Assembly (NCBI GenBank): GCA_947254205.1
Contig: CAMYCE010000059.1
Span: 1 to 11,989 of the forward strand
DNA: 11,989 nucleotides
From: an uncultured Prevotellaceae bacterium
GTDB taxonomy: Bacteria; Bacteroidota; Bacteroidia; Bacteroidales; Muribaculaceae
Direction: 5' to 3'
In this document: positions 1-6,631 of the stretch, piece by piece
How positions within the stretch are numbered: the first letter of the stretch is position 1
How the letters are laid out: each line of letters starts with the position of its first letter
The notes under the pieces: model-generated
The model's input: only the letters and a program-made list of their open reading frames with translations
Told to the model about the DNA's origin: nothing
The model's database searches: none
Translations under genes and position numbers: made by a program

Positions 1-45
1 ACACGTAAGGAGTCGTCGGCAGCGTCAGATGTGTATAAGAGACAG
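1..45 (+). other. Untrimmed Illumina Nextera i5 adapter (artefact)
   Basis: Bases 1-4 are the tail of the P5 primer (ACAC). Bases 5-12 (GTAAGGAG) match the Nextera i5 index known as S505/N505. Bases 13-26 (TCGTCGGCAGCGTC) are the Nextera read-1 tail. Bases 27-45 are the 19-bp Tn5 mosaic end used in tagmentation, ending in GAGACAG. The order is exactly that of a Nextera library molecule, so this is sequencing-library DNA assembled onto the contig end, consistent with read-through of a short insert. Genomic sequence begins at base 46. Confidence 0.97.
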
Positions 46-763
46 GGGGTGCTGTGGTCACGAGTAGCGACGACTCGTCGGCATCGGGTGCACCCATATA
101 CACCGACGCATTGCGATAGCTCATGCCGCTTGCCACTCGCTCGCGTGCCGAGAAATGAAACTCGGTGACGTGGGCGATTTGATGAATTGTGGCTATGTTT
201 TGCTCGTTCACGCCACAACCTGCCATGATGATGATGCGACCAGCTGCTTGCTCTTGCAGTTGCTTGAGCAGGGGAGCCCCTTGCAAGGCATTGGGTTGTT
301 GCCCCGAAGTGAGAACGCGGTTGAAGCCCAGTTCAATGATTTGCTCCAGTGCTTCAAAGGGGCGTGCGCAATGGTCGAAAGCACGATGAAAAGTCACGCT
401 CATGCCACGGGCATGGCGCAACAGCCGCTGGCATGCTGGCACGTCGATGTCGCCTTGTGGGGTGAGGCAACCCAGCACCACGCCGTCAACTCCCAGCGAC
501 TTGCACACGTCGATGTCGATGGTCATGCGGTCGAGCTCTCGGCTGGTGTAGAGGAAATCGCCTCCACGAGGGCGAATAATCACGTTGAGTTGGGTGGTTT
601 TGAGCACATTGCGTGCCACCTTGATTTCGCCATAAGATGGGGTAGTGCCCCCTTCGGGAATGCCGGCACACAGCTCCACCCTGTTGGCTCCACCCTCTTG
701 AGCGGCCACACAGCTCTCCACGCCATTGGCGCATATTTCAACCTTGAAATCGTTGCGTTTCAT
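46..763 (-). CDS. cutC: CutC family protein, 3' end truncated by adapter
   Basis: The minus-strand frame reads MKRNDFKVEICANGVESC from an ATG at 763-761 and stays open for 239 codons to the adapter junction. It has the CutC hallmarks: GGANRVELCAG (residues 24-34), EGGTTPSYGEI (37-47), IRPRGGDFLY (63-72), TFHRAFD (124-130), LTSG (151-154) and MAGCGV (180-185). CutC is a TIM-barrel protein first linked to copper tolerance in E. coli; its biochemical role is still unsettled, so the copper label should be taken lightly. Family members are about 245-250 residues, so only about 10-15 C-terminal residues are missing. The reading frame runs on into adapter sequence, and those codons are not real. It is divergent from the DUF4251 gene and has its own promoter at 795-825. 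Confidence 0.93.
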
Positions 764-794
764 TGTGTTCTTGCTACAGTTGTTAATCTTTGTG

Positions 795-825
795 CAAAAT
801 TAATCATTTTAGCCCAAAAAAGCAA
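795..825 (-). promoter_or_regulatory. Bacteroidetes-type promoter for cutC
   Basis: On the minus strand a -7 box TAATTTTG (802-795) fits TAnnTTTG. A TTG (825-823) lies upstream with a 20-bp spacer, as expected for the Bacteroidetes primary sigma factor. The predicted start near 788 leaves a leader of about 25 nt before the cutC ATG. This is a pattern match only. Confidence 0.6.
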
Positions 826-852
826 TTGATCACCCCATTGAAGGGAATATTT

Positions 853-893
853 AAAGAGGAGTGAAAAGGAGTAAAAGAGAAGTGAGAGGGGAA
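853..893 (+). repeat. Purine-rich degenerate 10-bp tandem repeat
   Basis: The plus strand here is purine apart from three T residues. It reads as consecutive decamers AGGAGTGAAA (857-866), AGGAGTAAAA (867-876) and GAGAAGTGAG (877-886), followed by AGGGG. It sits in the noncoding region between cutC and the DUF4251 gene. I find no ORF or RNA gene in this stretch, and no function is evident. Confidence 0.5.
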
Positions 894-959
894 TCTTTTG
901 GGAGAGGAGTTAAGGAAACGATACGATTGTCCCTCTTTTAGTCTTACGGAATTATAAGA

Positions 960-1080
960 TTAAACCCAAATCGGTCATTAGGTCGCAATAAGAAAATATC
1001 TTAGGCTTTTCCTTGCCTTTGTCATTTATTTTGAGTAATTTGACAAAAACAAAGAAACCTAATGACCGATTGGGGTTAAA
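960..1080. repeat. 121-bp inverted-repeat element (MITE/REP-like)
   Basis: The left arm (960-983) contains AATCGGTCATTAGGT and the right arm (1057-1080) contains ACCTAATGACCGATT. The arms pair over about 23 positions with two mismatches and enclose a 73-bp spacer. The spacer holds a smaller stem, TTTGTCA (1018-1024) with TGACAAA (1041-1047), and no ORF. The arrangement resembles a short non-autonomous element or a dispersed palindromic repeat. No clear target-site duplication is visible, and copy number cannot be judged from one window. It could also be a regulatory structure between two divergent genes. Confidence 0.6.
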
Positions 1081-1132
1081 CATTTTCATCAAAATTCACT
1101 CAAATTAATATCCACATCTATCGCAATATTGC

Positions 1133-1140
1133 TATTTTTG
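1133..1140 (+). promoter_or_regulatory. -7 box upstream of the DUF4251 gene
   Basis: TATTTTTG fits TAnnTTTG and lies 21 bp before the ATG, which would give a very short leader. No convincing TTTG/TTG element is seen about 20 bp further upstream, so this is weaker than the other promoters in the window. Confidence 0.4.
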
Positions 1141-1146
1141 TAGAAA

Positions 1147-1154
1147 AAGGAGGA
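1147..1154 (+). promoter_or_regulatory. Strong Shine-Dalgarno site before the DUF4251 gene
   Basis: AAGGAGGA ends 7 nt before the ATG at 1162. It is a near-perfect anti-16S complement and fixes the start codon. Such sites are uncommon in Bacteroidetes, and no other gene in this window has one. Confidence 0.7.
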
Positions 1155-1161
1155 ACCCAAA

Positions 1162-1749
1162 ATGACGAAACAACTTGCAACAATGTGTGTTGCCCTGCTC
1201 ATGGCAGGTGCAGGCAACCAAGTTCATGCTCAAGATTATTATCCCCAAGAGCCCCAAGACGCTGCCAAAGTGCAACAGCAACAAGCGCGTGGGCACAAGC
1301 AGGCTATTGTCGACTCGGTGCGCTTTGTTGCCATAGGTCAAGCTGTCGAAGATGGCTACTTTGTGCTGCAAGCCCACAGCGTGTCGCTAAGCTACTCGGG
1401 CTACACCCAATCGGGGCTTGACGGCAACCGCAACTTTGTGCTTTTGCAGGGCGATAGTGGCGTTGTGCAGACTTCATCGTCGTGGGGCTATCCCGGCTGC
1501 AACAACATGGGGGGCATCACCCTCATGGGGCAGGTTAAGGGCTATCGGGCTAAGGTGTCGAAGAAAGGCAACATCAGCATCAGCTACAACCTTGTGGGGC
1601 GCAATGTCAACGCCTCGGTCTACATCAACATTCCTCACGGTAGCGACTATGCCACAGCCACCATTACCCCCATCATGGGGCGCGGCAGCTTCACCGCCAC
1701 CGGTCGCATCTCGCCCTACCGCAACCCCAACCTCCACCTCACCCCCTAA
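1162..1749 (+). CDS. Secreted DUF4251 domain protein
   Basis: The 195-residue product starts with a Sec signal peptide: a charged MTKQ, a hydrophobic stretch over residues 5-18, and a likely cleavage after VHA (about residue 23), leaving a soluble periplasmic or secreted protein. The mature part matches my memory of DUF4251, a Bacteroidetes family of unknown function. It has a segment like FVLQAHSVSLSYSGYTQSGLDGN-RNFV, then GGITLMGQVKGY, then a KGNISISYNLVGRNVNASVYINIPHGSDYATATITP-like region near the C-terminus. Length is usual for the family. An AAGGAGGA ribosome binding site sets the start. The gene is GC-rich compared with the downstream nuclease-helicase gene. Its function is unknown. 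Confidence 0.8.
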   Translation: MTKQLATMCVALLMAGAGNQVHAQDYYPQEPQDAAKVQQQQARGHKQAIVDSVRFVAIGQAVEDGYFVLQAHSVSLSYSGYTQSGLDGNRNFVLLQGDSGVVQTSSSWGYPGCNNMGGITLMGQVKGYRAKVSKKGNISISYNLVGRNVNASVYINIPHGSDYATATITPIMGRGSFTATGRISPYRNPNLHLTP

Positions 1750-1773
1750 CATGTAGTCATTAAGGTCGTTTTC

Positions 1774-1804
1774 TTGTTTTCTATTGATAGAAGCCTTATC
1801 TTTG
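1774..1804 (+). promoter_or_regulatory. Promoter for the nuclease-helicase gene
   Basis: A -7 box TATCTTTG (1797-1804) is preceded by TTG (1774-1776) with a 20-bp spacer, a textbook Bacteroidetes arrangement. The predicted start near 1811 gives a leader of about 60 nt before the ATG at 1870, so the downstream gene is likely its own transcription unit. Confidence 0.7.
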
Positions 1805-1869
1805 TAGAAAGGCTTGCACTGCATTATCAAAAAATGCTGTTGGTTTCTTAAAAAACATTTGGAATAAAC

Positions 1870-3927
1870 ATGGCACTATCAAAAAGATGTTTTTATCATT
1901 CAACAATTAGCGATTTCTTAAAAACTCCAAGCGATGTGATTTGTGCACATCTCGTAAAAGCTCATTTAGGTAGTTTTATATCTCTCACCGATTCGCAGAA
2001 TAAAGCATGGATTGAAGAAATATCGATAATGAAACAGGTTTTAGGTGGGCGAGAAGGTCAGGTGTGCTTTGAATATAACATTCCACGCATGGGACGTAGA
2101 ATAGACGTTGTTGTGCTTTTGCAAAATATAGTTTTTATATTGGAATTTAAGGCATTTCAAGAAGAATATACCAAGCACGACATTATGCAGGTTTGTGATT
2201 ATGGTCTTGATTTAAAAAATTTTCATGAAGAATCTCACCACAGGTTTATTGTCCCGATTTTGCTGAGTACTCATGCCAAGAGTGTAGAAATTAGTTATAG
2301 TTGCTCTCAAGACAGATTATTTTTGCCAATATTGTCCAATGCTCAGGCTATTCCTGATATATTTAATTATATTATAGAGCATTATCACTATGACGAGAAA
2401 GAAAAACTTGCCTCTGATGAAGAATGGGTGATAAGCAAATATTCACCCACACCCACTATTGTTGAGGCTGCAAGTGCACTCTATCTTAATCATTCGGTAG
2501 AAGAAATCTCTCGTCACGACTCGGGAGAAAACCTTGTAACAACAAGCAAATGTGTATCGCAAATTATAAATGACAGCAAAAAGAATAATCATAAGAGTAT
2601 TTGTTTTGTGACTGGAGTTCCCGGTGCTGGTAAAACTCTTGTAGGGTTGAACATTGCTACCGAGCAATTTAAAAAGAATGAAATCGCTACCTATTTGTCA
2701 GGAAACTTTCCTTTGGTAGAAGTCCTCACCGAAGCCTTAGCACGTGACAAAGTTGCACTTGAAAGAACTACTGGAAATCGATACACAAAAACAAAAGCAA
2801 GAAGTGAAGTCAAAACCTTCATACAAATGATTCATCACTATAGAGATGCCTGTTTAGAAGGAACGAAAGTGCAAAACGACCAAATTATTATAGATGAAGA
2901 TTATTTCAGCAATATTGAAAATAAGGAAAAACATTTTATACCAAAAGACCATGTTGCTATCTTTGATGAGTCGCAACGTGCATGGACCAAGGAGCAATTA
3001 GCCAATTTCATGGCACAAAAAAAGAGTGTTCCTAATTTTCCTTATTCAGAGCCAGAATATTTAATTTCATGCCTTGATCGTCATCAAGATTGGGCTGTAA
3101 TCGTGTGTCTTGTGGGTGGTGGACAAGAGATCAATACTGGCGAAGCTGGGATAGAAGAATGGATAAAAGCCTTGAATAGGAACTATCCCGATTGGCATGT
3201 TTATATTTCAGACCAACTCACCGAACAAGAATATGGAGCAGGAAGAGTGCAACAACTATTGAATGAGCGGTCTCATGTCACGACAAATGAGGAATTACAT
3301 TTATCGGTATCAATGCGTTCTTTTAGAGCCGAGAATGTTTCCAAATTTGTGCATTGCTTGTTGGAGAGAGAAAAAGAAGAGGCACGTGAAACACTCAAAA
3401 GTTTAGAGAACTATCCAATTTATTTAACACGCAATATCAACACTGCAAAGTCATGGTTAAAACGCAGGGCGCGAGGTAGTGAACGCTATGGAATAGTGGC
3501 TTCTTCCTCGGGCGACAGGTTGCGCCCCGAAGATATTGTTGTGCGATTGAAAGCCAATGTTGTGCATTGGTTTTTAGATGATGAGAGCGATGTGCGCTCA
3601 TCATTGCATTTAGAAGATGTAGCTACCGAATTTGATGTACAGGGACTTGAATTGGATTGGTGTTGTGTTGCTTGGGATGGAGATTTTCGCTATGCTGATG
3701 AGGGGTGGAGATACTTTCAGTTTAATGGAGGTTACAGGTGGAACAATGTGAATCAAGAAGTGCGTCGCATGTATCGCAAGAATGCCTATCGTGTGCTTTT
3801 AACCCGTGCCCGCCAAGGTTTTATTATTTTTGTGCCTGAAGGAGATGCCAACGACCCTACTCGGTTGCCCGAATTTTATGACCCCACATTCAACTATTTA
3901 AAAGACATTGGCTTGAAAGTCATTTAA
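1870..3927 (+). CDS. PD-(D/E)XK nuclease-DUF2075 helicase fusion, putative defence protein
   Basis: This 685-residue protein has two parts. The N-terminal part looks like a PD-(D/E)XK nuclease: RRID with D79, then E92-F-K94, then Q107-x3-Y111, the RecB-like QxxxY motif. The rest is a DUF2075/Schlafen-type superfamily 1 helicase. It shows Walker A GVPGAGKT (249-256, K255), Walker B IFDESQ (D366, E367), LVGGGQEINTGEAG (motif III-like, G416-E425), VSMRSFRA (R483), FDVQGLELDW (588-597) and YRVLLTRARQG (640-650). All core motifs are intact, so it should be active. DUF2075 proteins are often found among restriction and other defence genes, and a staphylococcal nuclease-helicase with anti-phage activity (Nhi) is, as I recall, of related architecture. 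The gene is visibly AT-richer than both neighbours and has its own promoter, suggesting acquisition. A role in DNA repair is the alternative. Confidence 0.88.
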   Translation: MALSKRCFYHSTISDFLKTPSDVICAHLVKAHLGSFISLTDSQNKAWIEEISIMKQVLGGREGQVCFEYNIPRMGRRIDVVVLLQNIVFILEFKAFQEEYTKHDIMQVCDYGLDLKNFHEESHHRFIVPILLSTHAKSVEISYSCSQDRLFLPILSNAQAIPDIFNYIIEHYHYDEKEKLASDEEWVISKYSPTPTIVEAASALYLNHSVEEISRHDSGENLVTTSKCVSQIINDSKKNNHKSICFVTGVPGAGKTLVGLNIATEQFKKNEIATYLSGNFPLVEVLTEALARDKVALERTTGNRYTKTKARSEVKTFIQMIHHYRDACLEGTKVQNDQIIIDEDYFSNIENKEKHFIPKDHVAIFDESQRAWTKEQLANFMAQKKSVPNFPYSEPEYLISCLDRHQDWAVIVCLVGGGQEINTGEAGIEEWIKALNRNYPDWHVYISDQLTEQEYGAGRVQQLLNERSHVTTNEELHLSVSMRSFRAENVSKFVHCLLEREKEEARETLKSLENYPIYLTRNINTAKSWLKRRARGSERYGIVASSSGDRLRPEDIVVRLKANVVHWFLDDESDVRSSLHLEDVATEFDVQGLELDWCCVAWDGDFRYADEGWRYFQFNGGYRWNNVNQEVRRMYRKNAYRVLLTRARQGFIIFVPEGDANDPTRLPEFYDPTFNYLKDIGLKVI

Positions 3928-3977
3928 TTTCCATGGGGTGACAAGACTATATTTTGGGATTTGTGGTGTGAAAATGG

Positions 3978-4006
3978 TTGTTTTTGTGATTGATTTGCTA
4001 TCTTTG
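3978..4006 (+). promoter_or_regulatory. Promoter for udk
   Basis: A -7 box TATCTTTG (3999-4006) has TTG (3978-3980) upstream with an 18-bp spacer. Transcription would start near 4013, giving a leader of about 80 nt before the udk ATG at 4091. The intergenic stretch 3928-4090 holds no gene. Confidence 0.65.
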
Positions 4007-4015
4007 TAAAACTGT

Positions 4016-4037
4016 TTTGCACTTTTGACAGTGCAGG
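4016..4037 (+). promoter_or_regulatory. Hairpin at the predicted 5' end of the udk leader
   Basis: TGCACT (4018-4023) pairs perfectly with AGTGCA (4030-4035) around the 6-nt loop TTTGAC, and two outer T-G wobble pairs can extend it. It begins a few bases after the predicted transcription start. It could stabilise the transcript or occur by chance. There is no T-tract, so it is not an intrinsic terminator. Confidence 0.35.
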
Positions 4038-4090
4038 CATCAAAGGTTTCGATTTTATTTAACAATAATAAACACACATATAGTAGCATT

Positions 4091-4702
4091 ATGTTTATCA
4101 TTGGTATTGCCGGTGGTACCGGCTCGGGCAAAACCACTGTTGTGCGCAAAATCATGGAACGCCTCCCCAAGGGAGAGGTGGGCATTATTTCGCAAGACTC
4201 CTATTACAAAGACTCCAGCCATGTGCCTGCCGATGAACGACAAAACATCAACTTCGATGAGCCGGCAGCATTTGACTGGCCCTTGCTTTTGGAGCATCTC
4301 AAGCAACTCAAAGCAGGGAAATCGATTGAAATGCCCACCTATGACTATCTCACTTGCTCACGCCTGCAGGCTACCGAGCACATGGAGCCTCACGAGGTGG
4401 TACTCATTGAGGGCATCTTGGTGTTTAGCGATGTGAAACTGCGCGACATGATGGACATTAAGGTGTTTGTTGATGCCGACCCCGACGACCGACTCATCAG
4501 GGTGATCAACCGCGATTGCATTGAGCGTGGGCGCACTCCCGAAATGGTGATCGCTCGCTATGAGCAGGTGCTCAAACCCATGCACCAACTGCACATTGAG
4601 CCGGCCAAGAAAACTGCCGACATTATTTTTCCACAAGGCGGACACAACGAGGTGGCCATCAACCTGCTTGTTGATTACATCAAAACTCACCTGAACCAAT
4701 AG
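4091..4702 (+). CDS. udk: Uridine kinase
   Basis: The 203-residue product phosphorylates uridine and cytidine to UMP and CMP in pyrimidine salvage. It begins MFIIGIAGGTGSGKTT (Walker A, residues 8-16) and has QDSYYKD (35-41), NFDEPAAFDW (54-63), a YDY segment (84-86), LIEGIL (105-110) and RDCIERGRT (141-149), all typical of Udk. Its length is close to the roughly 210 residues of the family. An in-frame ATG lies at 4025, but the 22 residues it would add have no family counterpart and the ATG falls in the leader hairpin, so I chose 4091. The gene follows its own promoter and lies 75 nt upstream of lptB, with which it may be co-transcribed. No Shine-Dalgarno site is evident, as is usual in Bacteroidetes. 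Confidence 0.95.
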   Translation: MFIIGIAGGTGSGKTTVVRKIMERLPKGEVGIISQDSYYKDSSHVPADERQNINFDEPAAFDWPLLLEHLKQLKAGKSIEMPTYDYLTCSRLQATEHMEPHEVVLIEGILVFSDVKLRDMMDIKVFVDADPDDRLIRVINRDCIERGRTPEMVIARYEQVLKPMHQLHIEPAKKTADIIFPQGGHNEVAINLLVDYIKTHLNQ

Positions 4703-4766
4703 GGCATTTCCCCCTCTCTCTCCCCCATCACTCACAAAGCAAAATTAAGTTTTCCTCCTTCCCCCT

Positions 4767-4778
4767 CACACACACACA
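4767..4778 (+). repeat. (CA)6 dinucleotide repeat touching the lptB start
   Basis: Six CA units run up to the lptB start codon, the last A being the A of the ATG. Upstream lie two pyrimidine-only tracts (4707-4726 and 4750-4767), so the whole 75-nt udk-lptB spacer is compositionally odd and lacks an AGGAGG-like site. Six units is short for slippage-driven variation. Confidence 0.6.
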
Positions 4779-5692
4779 TGGCAATGATAAAATTTCCTTG
4801 GACGCACTCCACAAGCAACACGACAGCTCAACCAAGCAATTTGGCCTCCAATCATGAAGAGAGTGCCAGCCACGAGCCACAAGCAACCAAGCCACAACGC
4901 AAAGCCAAGGACATTGAGGCCGAGTTGCAGCGCGCAGGCAATGCTGGAGAGTTGGTGCTGAGCACCGACAACTTGGTGAAAAAATATCGCCAACGCACTG
5001 TTGCCAATCATGTGTCGATCAATGTGCGCCAAGGCGAAATTGTGGGCTTGCTGGGGCCCAATGGTGCAGGTAAAACAACAACTTTTTACATGACAACGGG
5101 CCTTGTGATGCCCAACGAGGGAAGAGTTTTTCTCAACGATGTTGAAATCACCAAGTTGCCGGTTTATAAACGCGCCAAGCTGGGCATTGGCTACTTGCCC
5201 CAAGAGGCATCGGTGTTTCGCACTCTCACGGTTGAAAACAACATTAAACTTGTGCTCGAAATGACTGGCACATCGCCAGAGTATCAACGCAACAAGCTCG
5301 AAGAGCTAATTGCCGAGTTTCATCTCGAGAAAGTGCGTCACAACTTGGGCAATCGCCTGTCGGGTGGCGAGCGTCGCCGTTGCGAGATTGCCCGTTGCCT
5401 GGCCATTAACCCTCGCTTCATCATGCTCGATGAGCCTTTTGCCGGCGTCGACCCCATTGCTGTTGAGGATATTCAAAGCATCGTTTATCGCCTGAAATCC
5501 AAAAACATTGGCATTCTCATCACCGACCACAACGCGCCCGAAACCTTGAGCATCACCGACCGTGCCTATCTTCTCTTTGAAGGCAAAATCTTGTTTCAGG
5601 GCAGCAGTGAGCAATTGGCCGACAATCCTGTGGTGCGTGAAAAATACTTGGGGCGCAATTTTGTGTTTCGTCGCAAGAACTTTGACGATTGA
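4778..5692 (+). CDS. lptB: LPS export ABC transporter ATPase LptB, N-terminally extended
   Basis: LptB is the cytoplasmic ATPase that works with LptF/LptG to extract LPS from the inner membrane. The ABC domain starts at about residue 59 (LVLSTDNLVKKY) and shows Walker A GPNGAGKT (93-100), a Q-loop in YLPQEASVF, the signature LSGGE (194-198), Walker B MLDEP (D218, E219), a D-loop GVDP, and the H-loop histidine H251 in ITDHN. GLVMPNEG and YLGRNFVFRRKNF are characteristic of LptB rather than of other ABC ATPases. At 304 residues it is about 60 longer than E. coli LptB (241). The extra N-terminus is Ser/Thr/Gln/His-rich and probably disordered, followed by a short charged helix-like stretch. A GTG at 4955 could be an alternative start giving a normal-size protein. 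Its stop is 2 nt from that of the convergent CPBP gene. Confidence 0.92.
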   Translation: MAMIKFPWTHSTSNTTAQPSNLASNHEESASHEPQATKPQRKAKDIEAELQRAGNAGELVLSTDNLVKKYRQRTVANHVSINVRQGEIVGLLGPNGAGKTTTFYMTTGLVMPNEGRVFLNDVEITKLPVYKRAKLGIGYLPQEASVFRTLTVENNIKLVLEMTGTSPEYQRNKLEELIAEFHLEKVRHNLGNRLSGGERRRCEIARCLAINPRFIMLDEPFAGVDPIAVEDIQSIVYRLKSKNIGILITDHNAPETLSITDRAYLLFEGKILFQGSSEQLADNPVVREKYLGRNFVFRRKNFDD

Positions 5693-5694
5693 GT

Positions 5695-6567
5695 TTATTC
5701 TTGGCTCCTTGTTGCCAATTTGCGAGTCACGCCTATGGCGATGATTGTGGCTATTGTGCTCAACAGGGCCAAAATGGGCCATTCACCATCGCGGGGTACT
5801 CCCCACGTTGAAAATGCCTCGATGTCGACCACACCTTGCTCCGATAGCCATGTCACCACCACCACCATGCCATTGTTGAAGGCATGAGCCACGATACACA
5901 CCCACAGGCTGCGAGTCCACAACATGAGATAGCCAAACCACAAGCCCAACAGCACACGAGGCACAAAACCAAAAAACTGAAAATGAAAGGCACTAAACAC
6001 GATTGCCACTGCCATGATTGCCACATGCTTGTTGACGGGGCGATCGAGGCATAGCCCTAATAGCGAACCGCGAAAAAAGAACTCCTCGCCCACACCGGTG
6101 AGCACTCCCACAACCAGCACCATGGCTATCATGCCCATGAAACTGTTGCCTTGCAACATCGTGCTGGTGATGCCTTGGGCCTGCATCTCGCTATTACGCA
6201 TGGCTTCTTCTATCGCTTGCAAGCTGCGGGGGAGCGTCATGTGACTGTTCCACTCGGTGATGCAGTTGAGCATGGGAATAGAGATGAAATAAACTGCAAT
6301 CACAGCCAACACAAGTGGCCATTGTGCAGGTTTATCGGCTCGCAAGGCATGCCAAGGTTGCTCACTCACAAGAAAGGCACATGCCACAGCTGGCAAAATA
6401 AAGGCAATGACATTTTGCAAAAATGCCGAGGTGAAATAAAACCACTTGCCAGTAGAGCCTATGGCCTGTGCCAATAGCATCACAATCACGCTGAGCACAA
6501 AAAGGCCTATAAACATGAGGCCTATTGAGAGGAGTAGCTTTGTCGAGAATTTTGCTTCTATTTTCAT
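5695..6567 (-). CDS. CPBP family intramembrane metalloprotease
   Basis: This is a 290-residue polytopic inner-membrane protein with hydrophobic segments near residues 10-36, 44-67, 82-102, 142-160, 181-200, 203-217, 221-240 and 264-281. It carries the three CPBP (CAAX protease/Abi) motifs: EEFFFR (E161, E162, R166), FSAFH (F191-x3-H195) and HAFNN (H228, N231). These residues form the putative catalytic, glutamate- and histidine-based active site of the Rce1-like fold, and all are present. Bacterial members have varied roles, including bacteriocin self-immunity and membrane-protein processing, so the substrate cannot be named. It lies 64 nt downstream of thiL on the same strand and may be read from the same transcript. 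It is convergent with lptB. Confidence 0.88.
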   Translation of the reverse strand: MKIEAKFSTKLLLSIGLMFIGLFVLSVIVMLLAQAIGSTGKWFYFTSAFLQNVIAFILPAVACAFLVSEQPWHALRADKPAQWPLVLAVIAVYFISIPMLNCITEWNSHMTLPRSLQAIEEAMRNSEMQAQGITSTMLQGNSFMGMIAMVLVVGVLTGVGEEFFFRGSLLGLCLDRPVNKHVAIMAVAIVFSAFHFQFFGFVPRVLLGLWFGYLMLWTRSLWVCIVAHAFNNGMVVVVTWLSEQGVVDIEAFSTWGVPRDGEWPILALLSTIATIIAIGVTRKLATRSQE

Positions 6568-6631
6568 CTTTTTTTCAAAAACACAATGTGCAGTGGCACG
6601 CTTGGGGAGATGGGACTATCAGCTCCACTCG

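Noticed and set aside
27..45. Tn5/IS50 mosaic end as evidence of a natural transposon
   Set aside because: It is flanked by the Nextera read-1 tail and an index, with no IS sequence, so it is a library artefact.
155..829. 224-codon plus-strand frame
   Set aside because: It is antisense to cutC, which shows full family motifs on the minus strand; the plus-strand translation resembles no known fold and is His/Ala/Cys-rich, typical of a shadow frame.
4025..4090. Upstream ATG giving a longer Udk
   Set aside because: The extra 22 residues lack family similarity and the ATG falls in the loop of the leader hairpin; Udk proteins normally start close to the Walker A loop.
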